Source: JAAZGD01 sp964489555
Lineage (GTDB): Bacteria > Bacillota > Clostridia > Peptostreptococcales > Anaerovoracaceae
DNA length: 64,000 nt
Direction: 5' to 3'
Assembly: GCA_964489555.1 (NCBI GenBank)
Contig: CAZAZF010000004.1
Coordinates: 1-64,000, forward strand
Below, one piece after another: positions 44,027-51,418 of the stretch (positions within the stretch are counted from its first letter, which is position 1; every line of letters starts with the position of its first letter). Position numbers and translations under genes: made by a program. The notes under the pieces were generated by a model. That model was not told where the DNA came from. It saw nothing but the letters and a program-made list of their open reading frames with translations, and searched no databases.

Positions 44027-45358
44027 CTATTTATTGTTGCCCACCATGTTATCCACCGAGAATAGGACTCGATCAAGTATATTCATGGCATCTGTCAATT
44101 CGGCTTCGGTAATAATGAGTGGAGGAGTCACTAAAAGTGTGCTCTCATGTGAGTATGTGTAAAACCCTTCTTTCATCAACATTCCTACAATTTTAGGCAT
44201 AATCCCTTCTTTGTCATTGTTAAAAGGAACTAATGGCTCTCTTGTCTCTCTATTCTTTACAAATTCGATGCCTGCGAACAGGCCAATCTGCCTTATTTGC
44301 CCGATACACGGATGGTTTTTTTCCATTTCAGCTAGAATGTCATGTAACTTGGCGCCCACTTTTTCAACATTTTCTTCTATGTTTTCTTCCTCATATGCTT
44401 CTATTGCTGCACACGCTACCGCACAACCCATTGGATGCGCATTATATGTCAGCCCGCAAAACATCTTATTGTCTCCAAAAAAGTCGGCAATTTTCTTGCT
44501 TACAATCACTCCTCCCAAAGGAATATAGCCACATGTACTTCCCTTTGCAAATGTAACCAAATCTGGTAAAACATCGTAATTCTGATATGCGAACCAGGTT
44601 CCTGTCCTAAACCATCCTGCCATTACTTCATCACATACCATAAGAATCTCATATTTATCGCAAAGCGCTCTCACACCAGCTATATATCCCTCTGGTGGAA
44701 TCAAAATACCATTAGATCCCACCACCGTCTCTAGCCAAATGGCAGCAATTAATTCTGGGCCTTCATATTTGATCTGGTTTTCCAACAACTCCAAATAGTA
44801 TTCTGTTTGCTCTTGCTCAGAATGAAAAACCACTGCTTTAGGCGCTCTGTATGCATACGGTCCGTCGAACTTAATAAACCCCGGAGCTCCCGGTTCATTA
44901 GAGAACCTTCTAGGCTCGCCGGTTAACATTCCCGCTCCTGCCGTCGCACCATGGTAACTTCTGTATGCCGAAAAAACTTTCCATTTTCCCGTAAAAGCTT
45001 TGGCGATTTTAATGGCATTTTCATTAGCTTCTGCCCCCGCATTGGTAAAAAACACCTTAGCGCCCGGCAATCCCGACTTTTCCACAATCTTTTTTGCCGC
45101 CTCTGCTCTTACATCTACCGCAAATCCCGGATTTATAAAGGGGATTTTAGCAGCCTGGTCTTGAATGGCTTTCACTAATTTCGGATGCCCATGGCCCAGA
45201 TTGCTGTTCACCGATTGAGAAGACATGTCATAATATCGATTGCCTTCCGAATCCCAAAAGTAAATTCCCTCGGCTTTAACGATTTCCTTTGGACTAATTT
45301 TATTTTGCGCAGACCATGAGTGCAAATTATACATAAGGCTTGTTTCTTTAATGCCCAT
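44027..45358 (-). CDS. Class III (omega-amino acid type) aminotransferase
   Basis: A 443-residue PLP enzyme. VFFTNAGAEANENAIKIAK and SYHGATAGAGMLTG bind the phosphate, LMVCDEVMAGWFRTG supplies the Asp, and VTFAKGSTCGYIPLGG the PLP Lys. Class III members usually act on terminal amino groups (beta-alanine, 4-aminobutyrate, 5-aminovalerate, taurine), yielding a semialdehyde that the acylating dehydrogenase upstream could use. The true substrate is unknown. AAAAGGAG precedes the ATG. Confidence 0.92.
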   Translation of the reverse strand: MGIKETSLMYNLHSWSAQNKISPKEIVKAEGIYFWDSEGNRYYDMSSQSVNSNLGHGHPKLVKAIQDQAAKIPFINPGFAVDVRAEAAKKIVEKSGLPGAKVFFTNAGAEANENAIKIAKAFTGKWKVFSAYRSYHGATAGAGMLTGEPRRFSNEPGAPGFIKFDGPYAYRAPKAVVFHSEQEQTEYYLELLENQIKYEGPELIAAIWLETVVGSNGILIPPEGYIAGVRALCDKYEILMVCDEVMAGWFRTGTWFAYQNYDVLPDLVTFAKGSTCGYIPLGGVIVSKKIADFFGDNKMFCGLTYNAHPMGCAVACAAIEAYEEENIEENVEKVGAKLHDILAEMEKNHPCIGQIRQIGLFAGIEFVKNRETREPLVPFNNDKEGIMPKIVGMLMKEGFYTYSHESTLLVTPPLIITEAELTDAMNILDRVLFSVDNMVGNNK

Positions 45359-45418
45359 AATCTATTATCTCCTTTTCACTAAAACAATAGCCATTTCCTG
45401 ATGAAGTTGAACGAATCA

Positions 45419-46849
45419 TCATATATTGTTCTTGTCCACGAACTCTCTCACTTCGGCAGGGAACAACATTTCTTCCGAAGGTTCATAGTTGGAGATTGGT
45501 TTTGAAACTACCGTGTAGTTCAACAAATCCCTCCATGTAACATTATGGGAAATGCTGTTATGCCCCCATGTTCCACAACCCAATGTCATAGACTTTGGAA
45601 ATCTATTTTCCCAAGATCCGCTATTTGAGAGGCTCTGTGGTTGATTAACACACATTTTTGTAACCTTCATTCTCAATGCCATCGCATCTATCTTGGCATC
45701 GTCTACAGTATGAATTCCACAGCTGTGCCCTTTTCCTACATATTCTAAAATGGCTTCCATTTTATCCAACGCTTCATCAAAATCTTTAACTCGAATCACC
45801 GTTGTGATAACAGATAATTTTTCTCCCACAAAAGGATAATCGTCGCCAACACCTTCATTCTCTTCCGTTATTAAGAAACGTGTCCCTTCAGGGATTTTTA
45901 TACCTGCCAGAGCAGCTATTGTATCTACACTCTGGGCCACGATTTGACGGTTGAGCGCGTGATTCTTGGGCCATTCCGGCCACAGTGTTTTCTTGAGTTT
46001 TTCCAACTCTTCGCTATTTTCTTTAAGCAAATAGCCCCCTTGCCTTTTCATGGCTGCAATTAAAGATTCATAAACCTCTTCGAGAACCAGTACATTGTTT
46101 TCTGTTGAGCACGAGGTAGCGTTATCAAAAGTTTTTGACCTCATAATCATGTTGGCAACACTGTCTAAATCCGTAGTCCCATCTACAAAAGTCGTTGCAT
46201 TTCCAGTGCCCACCCCGATTGTCGGTGTTCCTGAGCTGTAAGCTGCACGAACCATGGGAGTTCCCCCTGTTGCAAGCACAAAATCCACTTGCCGCATCAA
46301 CTCTCCCGAGCTATCTATGCTAACATATTCGGGTTCCACGGGCAAAACCAAATCTTCAGGAGCCCCCAGACTCTTAAGAATGGACCGCAATTTGTTGGCT
46401 ATTTCCACATTTGTACGCGCCCCCTTCGGATGGGGTGCCAAAATAATAGAATTTCTCCCTTTCAAACACTGCATTGTTTTGATGATTTGTGTCGCTTCTC
46501 CGTTTGTGATTGGGATAATCGCCCCAATTACACCCATGGGTTTTGCATATGTGCTCATTCCAGTCTGTTCATTCTTCTCAACCAATCCACATGAAATCCC
46601 GTCTTTGGTTTCATGATAGATTCCCTTCACTCTGCCATACATCTTGGCAATTTTGTCTGGCACATTTCCCATTCCAGATTCTTCCACTAGCATATTGGCA
46701 ATTTTTGTTCTAAATTCTTCTCTTGAACAAGAATACGCTATTGTCGCCAAAATGCGATCCACTTCTTGTTGTGAAAATTTTTCTGCTACTTCCTGTGCTT
46801 TTCGTGATTTTTCTACTAATTCTGTTACATACGCTTTGTAATCCAGCAT
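45419..46849 (-). CDS. CoA-acylating aldehyde dehydrogenase
   Basis: A 476-residue aldehyde dehydrogenase of the acylating type. MGVIGAIIPITNGEATQII and VLATGGTPMVRAAYSSG are cofactor motifs, and FDNATSCSTEN carries Cys247. Such enzymes turn an aldehyde, NAD(P) and CoA into an acyl-CoA; relatives include acetaldehyde, succinate-semialdehyde and sulfoacetaldehyde dehydrogenases. It is the first gene of the operon, right after a perfect sigma-54 promoter, and works logically after the adjacent aminotransferase. AAGGAGG precedes the ATG. Confidence 0.9.
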   Translation of the reverse strand: MLDYKAYVTELVEKSRKAQEVAEKFSQQEVDRILATIAYSCSREEFRTKIANMLVEESGMGNVPDKIAKMYGRVKGIYHETKDGISCGLVEKNEQTGMSTYAKPMGVIGAIIPITNGEATQIIKTMQCLKGRNSIILAPHPKGARTNVEIANKLRSILKSLGAPEDLVLPVEPEYVSIDSSGELMRQVDFVLATGGTPMVRAAYSSGTPTIGVGTGNATTFVDGTTDLDSVANMIMRSKTFDNATSCSTENNVLVLEEVYESLIAAMKRQGGYLLKENSEELEKLKKTLWPEWPKNHALNRQIVAQSVDTIAALAGIKIPEGTRFLITEENEGVGDDYPFVGEKLSVITTVIRVKDFDEALDKMEAILEYVGKGHSCGIHTVDDAKIDAMALRMKVTKMCVNQPQSLSNSGSWENRFPKSMTLGCGTWGHNSISHNVTWRDLLNYTVVSKPISNYEPSEEMLFPAEVREFVDKNNI

Positions 46850-46935
46850 GTTGCCCTCCTTAAATCTTTCAATAATATTTTTATGATCATAGTTGAGGTT
46901 TTGATCACATGTTTGATCTTTATGATTTGTTAATC

Positions 46936-46951
46936 AGCAAGCTTCGTGCCA
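46936..46951 (-). promoter_or_regulatory. Sigma-54 (-24/-12) promoter of the 12-gene catabolic operon
   Basis: The minus strand reads TGGCAC, GAAGC, TTGCT, an exact TGGCACN5TTGCW match, 86 bases before the ATG of the acylating dehydrogenase. A sigma-54 activator is encoded divergently about 550 bases away. The leader has repeated TGATC motifs of unknown use. Confidence 0.9.
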
Positions 46952-47182
46952 AACACAACTCGGTCCTAGGTATTCTTGGCTTAAAAATTCATTGTCAGCG
47001 TAGCATGTTTTTTTTCTTCACAATCCATTTCCCCCTTCAACACTTAAAAATCAAGGTTTGAATGCATCTTTCCAAAATGTCCACTGCATTAATACACTCT
47101 GACATTCTCGAAATGGGAAAAGCAAATATTTTTTTCTTCTCACAAAAACCGCCACAAACCACTCCCCATCCATAGGAATTTT

Positions 47183-47216
47183 GATGCTTTTTGGAATTTT
47201 GATGCCAAAAAGCATC
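47183..47216. promoter_or_regulatory. Candidate enhancer: 12-base inverted repeat between operon and activator
   Basis: GATGCTTTTTGG (47183-47194) and CCAAAAAGCATC (47205-47216) are exact reverse complements, 10 bases apart. It lies about 235 bases upstream of the -24 element and 285 bases before the activator gene, a plausible upstream activating site. No other gene is supported between 46860 and 47500; a 115-codon open frame on the minus strand looks random. Confidence 0.55.
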
Positions 47217-47423
47217 ATTTCCCTATGCCCTCCCCATTTTCCTCTTCTCCTTTTAAATTCTCCACCGCTATCGCTAGTAAAGCAAGAATTTACAATGCAT
47301 TCACGCCATATTCCCGGTCGCGAAGCCAATCCCTCAAGAAATCGTGAGCGTTTTTTATGATGCCAATTTGCATCTTGACCATTTTTCATAAATCGCATAT
47401 GATTCCATTATAGTTATCGTCTT

Positions 47424-47478
47424 GTTTCAATTACCGTTTATTTCGTTGTGATGCATTCATAATGAATCCAATTGAAAC
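47424..47478. promoter_or_regulatory. Inverted repeats just upstream of the activator gene
   Basis: GTTTCAATT (47424-47432) and AATTGAAAC (47470-47478) are exact reverse complements. Between them lies a perfect ATTCAT-A-ATGAAT palindrome (47455-47467). They end 24 bases before the activator ATG and may be an autoregulatory operator. No convincing sigma-A promoter was seen. Confidence 0.4.
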
Positions 47479-47501
47479 ATACTGAACCGAGGTGAAAAAA
47501 A

Positions 47502-48911
47502 ATGGAAGATGCATTTCCATACAAAAAAGACATGCCTTCGTTGCCTGAGGAACTGACAACAATCTTGGACACGGTGGGGTTTGCCATTTGCGTCGATGAC
47601 GGAGAAGGCTATGAAATTTGGATAAATCAGGCAGCCGAGCAGCTATATGAGATAACACGAAACGATGTAGTTGGATACCATATGAAATATTTGGAAGAAC
47701 AGGGCATTTATGATCCTTCTTTAACATTGCAAGTTATAGAAAAAGGAACAACTACAAGCATCATGCATAAAAACCGAAAGGGAAAACAATTGCTAACATC
47801 AGGCACACCAATATATGATGGTGAGAAAATAAAAAGAGTAATTACCTATTGTGTAGACATTACTCGTTTGGTTGAACTTGAGCAAGAACTTAATGAAGCG
47901 AAAAAAGTAATTAACAGCTATAAAAGTCATGACCTGTTTATAAAGAATAACATTGTAGTAGCAAGCCCCGTCATGGAAGAAATCATGAATACCATTACAC
48001 GGCTTTCCCATGTTGACGCATCCATTCTAATAACAGGGCAATCCGGCACCGGAAAAAGTTACATCGCAAAATATATACATCAAATCAGCCCGAGGAAAGA
48101 ACATCCTTTTATTCAGATTAATTGCGGAGCCATACCTGAAAACTTAATAGAGTCGGAGCTCTTTGGTTATGAAGGCGGGGCTTTCACAGGATCTAGCAAA
48201 GGGGGGAAAAAGGGTCTCTTCGAGGTGGCAAAAGGGGGAACGGTTTTTCTTGACGAAATCAGCGAACTACCTTTACATCTCCAAGTTAAATTACTTCAAG
48301 TGCTGCAAGAAAGAGAAATAAAGCGAATCGGTGGCCATGAAGTTATTCCCTTGGATATTCGTATCATTTCAGCCACGAATCAAGATTTGGAAAAACTTGT
48401 TGGCCTTGGACTATTTCGCGAAGATCTTTTTTACCGGCTCAATGTAATCCCTATACACATCCCTCCGCTATCAAATAGACCCGAGGACCTGGTTAGCATG
48501 ACCAAGATATTTCTCACACATGCCAACAAAAAATTTGGAACCAACAAATTCTTCACTACCGAAACCATGGTTCGCTTACTTCAATACTCGTGGCCTGGAA
48601 ATATACGGCAATTAGAAAATGTGGTGGAACAAGTTGTCCTCACTTCTAAAAATGATGTGATAACACCCAATAGTTTGCCACCATTTTTGAACTTGGCCTC
48701 AGACGCTCTTTTCCCGGATGCTGGTGACACCTTTATTCCCTCGAACCCCCATGTTCCTCTAAAACACCAACTTCATTCAAACGAAAAACAAATATTGGAA
48801 GCCGCTCTGGAAGAACACAAAACTACCAGAAAAGTTGCAGAAGCGCTGGGTATCAATCAATCAACAGTAGTTCGGAAAATAAAAAAATACGGGATAACCT
48901 TATCGAAATAA
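47502..48911 (+). CDS. Sigma-54-dependent transcriptional activator (PAS-AAA+-Fis)
   Basis: A 469-residue enhancer-binding protein. A PAS sensor covers residues about 18-130. The AAA+ domain has Walker A GQSGTGKS (179-186), the sigma-54 contact loop GAFTGS (226-231; Ser replaces the usual last Ala), Walker B GTVFLDEI, and YSWPGNIRQLENVVEQ. A Fis-type helix-turn-helix ends the protein (TRKVAEALGINQSTVVRKIKKYG). It is divergent from the 12-gene operon and almost surely drives it, sensing a ligand through PAS. GAGGTG precedes the ATG. Confidence 0.95.
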   Translation: MEDAFPYKKDMPSLPEELTTILDTVGFAICVDDGEGYEIWINQAAEQLYEITRNDVVGYHMKYLEEQGIYDPSLTLQVIEKGTTTSIMHKNRKGKQLLTSGTPIYDGEKIKRVITYCVDITRLVELEQELNEAKKVINSYKSHDLFIKNNIVVASPVMEEIMNTITRLSHVDASILITGQSGTGKSYIAKYIHQISPRKEHPFIQINCGAIPENLIESELFGYEGGAFTGSSKGGKKGLFEVAKGGTVFLDEISELPLHLQVKLLQVLQEREIKRIGGHEVIPLDIRIISATNQDLEKLVGLGLFREDLFYRLNVIPIHIPPLSNRPEDLVSMTKIFLTHANKKFGTNKFFTTETMVRLLQYSWPGNIRQLENVVEQVVLTSKNDVITPNSLPPFLNLASDALFPDAGDTFIPSNPHVPLKHQLHSNEKQILEAALEEHKTTRKVAEALGINQSTVVRKIKKYGITLSK

Positions 48912-48971
48912 GGCATTTGCGTATTTAATGACCCACCACATATTTATCTCGTATTTAAATCTCGTGCCCTT

Positions 48972-49439
48972 TTAGTGCCGTTCCGTTTCCCTAAGTGGTC
49001 CATAAGGGATATGGGATGCCAAAATCGTAATAAACATGGCAATAAAAAATCTTCCGCCACTAATCACAAAAATGTTCGCTCCTATGGAAGAAAACAGGAT
49101 AACGGCTTCCACAAAAGAATGACACAGGAAAATAAACACTCCAACAAGGATAATGTCCCTTCTGGACAAGGGATTCGCTTTATTGATTTCTAATATGGTA
49201 CCTGCGCCATAACTAACTCCCATAACAACACCCACCAGCAATGGAAACATTGCATTTTTTGAAATTCCCAAGATTCTTCCCAACCCTTCCAAGCGAGCTG
49301 CCATTTTTTCAATAATGTGATACACCATCAATAATTGGATTATAATCATCAAGGGCACCAAAACTTTCAGCAGATTAAATATGGTGGTCAAACTACCCGT
49401 AATCATTTCCATCACAATGGTCTCAAAAGAAGCGCTCAT
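48972..49439 (-). CDS. Nucleoside-recognition (Gate) domain membrane protein, second of pair
   Basis: A 155-residue hydrophobic protein with four to five transmembrane segments and the Gate-domain GVVMGVSYGAGTILEI segment. Its start overlaps the previous gene in a TAATG arrangement, so the pair is translated together, much like SpmA/SpmB halves. The substrate is unknown. It converges with the activator gene; the 60 bases between show no clear terminator. Confidence 0.78.
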   Translation of the reverse strand: MSASFETIVMEMITGSLTTIFNLLKVLVPLMIIIQLLMVYHIIEKMAARLEGLGRILGISKNAMFPLLVGVVMGVSYGAGTILEINKANPLSRRDIILVGVFIFLCHSFVEAVILFSSIGANIFVISGGRFFIAMFITILASHIPYGPLRETERH

Positions 49440-49873
49440 TAGAGAAAAACACCTCCCAACCATCCCACCAAAATACCAATCAATATGGCAGAAAACAAAC
49501 GAAAAATCCCAAAGGGCAGTGCAGGAAAGCCAATCTTTTGAGCGATGGCACTTTCCACCGGAATGGAATGGAAGGTCAATGAAATCATGGCAATAGTCGT
49601 AATTCCAGCCGTAGTGAAATCAAAACCACTCATGGCAGCAATCACCCCATACTCATCGGTAAACACCCCGGCAATAATGGGGACCACTCCATCAGCAGGC
49701 AAATTAAAAACTTTCATAGCCGGAGTAAAGATTCTCTCTAACCATGGCATCACCGGAGAATATTTAATAAGAACCACAACCAAATAAACTGGAATCATAA
49801 TCTTCAATAAAAAGAGCCCTGTTTGAAGCCCTTTGATGGTTCCATCTTTGATTGCCAGGAAAAATTTATCCAT
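49439..49873 (-). CDS. Nucleoside-recognition (Gate) domain membrane protein, first of pair
   Basis: A 144-residue membrane protein with PIIAGVFTDEYGVIAAMSGF as the Gate-domain signature and about four transmembrane segments. The ATG at 49873 follows GAAAGGAAG. The reading frame is open for 37 more codons upstream, but those codons come from the GC-rich inverted repeat and are not part of the gene. It follows asnS beyond that repeat. Confidence 0.78.
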   Translation of the reverse strand: MDKFFLAIKDGTIKGLQTGLFLLKIMIPVYLVVVLIKYSPVMPWLERIFTPAMKVFNLPADGVVPIIAGVFTDEYGVIAAMSGFDFTTAGITTIAMISLTFHSIPVESAIAQKIGFPALPFGIFRLFSAILIGILVGWLGGVFL

Positions 49874-49897
49874 CGTCTTCCTTTCTTGCTCCTTATC

Positions 49898-49981
49898 GGT
49901 TCGGGGTCGGTTCGGGGTCGGGTACCTCTCTTTTAGCCCTTTTGCTAGGTACCCGACCCCGAACCGACCCCGAACCGACCC
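49898..49981. repeat. 30-base perfect GC-rich inverted repeat (REP-like element)
   Basis: Two 30-base arms, 49898-49927 and 49947-49976, are exact reverse complements with a 19-base loop. Each arm holds two copies of GGTTCGGGGTC in tandem and then GGGTACCT. It lies between asnS and the Gate-domain pair. The flanks of the assembly gap at 28541-28697 carry the same sequence, so it is a dispersed element. A RAYT/REP-type origin is a guess. Confidence 0.85.
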
Positions 49982-49994
49982 CATTTTACCACCA

Positions 49995-51389
49995 TTAAAA
50001 CTCCGCAGATTTTGGCGTTCTTGGGAAAGGCATCACGTCTCGGATATTACCCATTCCCGTTAGATACATGAGAATTCGCTCGAACCCTAAACCAAATCCC
50101 GCATGCTTTACACCGCCATATTTGCGAATTTCCAGATACCACTTATAATCCTCAGGGTCCATGCCCATCTCTTCGATTCTCTGCTTCAATACATCGTATC
50201 GTTCTTCTCTTTGAGATCCGCCAATGATTTCACCCACTCCCGGTACCAACAAATCGCATGCTGCCACCGTTTTTCCGTCGTCATTGAGTCTCATATAAAA
50301 AGCTTTGATGTCCTTGGGGTAGTCCGTTACGAAAACTGGTTTCTGATAAATCTCTTCCGTGAGATACCGTTCATGCTCTGTCTGCAAGTCGATTCCCCAC
50401 TCCACCGGATATTGAAACTCCTTCTTGGCCTTCTTTAAAATATCTACCGCTTCTGTATAGGTTACCCGGGCAAAATCTGCATTTACGATACCTATCAACC
50501 GATCTCGAAGCCCTTTGTCCACGAAGGAATTAAAAAACTCCATTTCATCGGGCGCATGTTCCAGGACGTATCGGATGATATATTTTATCATGGATTCTCC
50601 CAGATTCATGTTGTCTTCCAAGTCTGCAAAGGCTACTTCCGGCTCCATCATCCAGAACTCAGAAGCATGCCTTGCCGTATTACTATTTTCCGCTCGGAAG
50701 GTGGGGCCAAAGGTATATATCTTACGGAATGCCAATGCAAATGCTTCTCCTTCTAACTGTCCGGACACCGTCAGGCTAGTTTCTTTCCCAAAAAAGTCCT
50801 GACTGTAATCCACCCTTCCATCTTCACAAAGAGGAGGATGGATGGGATCCAAAGTGGTCACTCGAAACATTTCCCCTGCTCCCTCGCAATCGCTACCCGT
50901 GATAATGGGAGTATGGACATAGACGAACCCATTTTCATGAAAATACTGGTGGATGGCAAAAGAAAGCATGGATCGCACACGAAAGACTGCCGAAAAGGTA
51001 TTACTTCGAGGTCTTAGATGGGCAATTTCCCGAAGAAACTCCATAGAATGCCGCTTTTTTTGCAACGGATAGTCCGATTCGGATCCTGCCAGAAAAACCA
51101 CTTCCTTGGCTTTGATTTCAAAGGGTTGCTTTGCTTGTGGTGTCATCACCAGAGTACCGGTTACCTGTAAAGCGGATGAGATAGATGCCTTAGTCACTTC
51201 CTCAAAATTAGAAAGGGTTCCCTCTTCATAGACGATTTGCACAGAACGAAAAGCCGTCCCATCATTCAACTCAATAAAGCCGAATCGATTGGAGTCCCGG
51301 TTGGTGCGTACCCAACCGACCACCTGAATTTCCTGTTTGTCCAACCCATGGGCCTGCTCATATAATTCTCTGATTTCCAATTGTTTCAT
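49995..51389 (-). CDS. asnS: Asparaginyl-tRNA synthetase
   Basis: A 464-residue class IIb synthetase. The N-terminal OB fold (VQVVGWVRTNRD-like, with RFGFIELNDGT) binds the anticodon; motif 2 lies in FGPTFRAENSNTARHASEFW and motif 3 in GFGLGFERILMYLTGM. The sequence fits AsnRS rather than AspRS by length and by the missing GAD domain. AAGGAG precedes the ATG. It follows lysS by 30 bases. Confidence 0.93.
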   Translation of the reverse strand: MKQLEIRELYEQAHGLDKQEIQVVGWVRTNRDSNRFGFIELNDGTAFRSVQIVYEEGTLSNFEEVTKASISSALQVTGTLVMTPQAKQPFEIKAKEVVFLAGSESDYPLQKKRHSMEFLREIAHLRPRSNTFSAVFRVRSMLSFAIHQYFHENGFVYVHTPIITGSDCEGAGEMFRVTTLDPIHPPLCEDGRVDYSQDFFGKETSLTVSGQLEGEAFALAFRKIYTFGPTFRAENSNTARHASEFWMMEPEVAFADLEDNMNLGESMIKYIIRYVLEHAPDEMEFFNSFVDKGLRDRLIGIVNADFARVTYTEAVDILKKAKKEFQYPVEWGIDLQTEHERYLTEEIYQKPVFVTDYPKDIKAFYMRLNDDGKTVAACDLLVPGVGEIIGGSQREERYDVLKQRIEEMGMDPEDYKWYLEIRKYGGVKHAGFGLGFERILMYLTGMGNIRDVMPFPRTPKSAEF

Positions 51390-51418
51390 CCATTGCTCCT
51401 TATATAGCTATTGCTTCT

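Noticed and set aside
44027..46849. Taurine degradation (aminotransferase plus sulfoacetaldehyde dehydrogenase)
   Set aside because: Both enzyme families allow it, but no sulfo-lyase or sulfite gene is present, while acyl-CoA genes are; kept only as an alternative.
47051..47398. A 115-codon open frame on the minus strand between the sigma-54 promoter and the activator gene
   Set aside because: No ribosome site, no recognisable domain, and it crosses the inverted repeat; composition looks random.
48912..48971. Terminator between the activator gene and the Gate-domain gene
   Set aside because: Only a direct CGTATTTAA repeat is seen; no convincing stem.
49874..49984. N-terminal extension of the Gate-domain gene through the GC-rich repeat
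   Set aside because: The residues are encoded by the inverted repeat; the ATG at 49873 has a good ribosome site.
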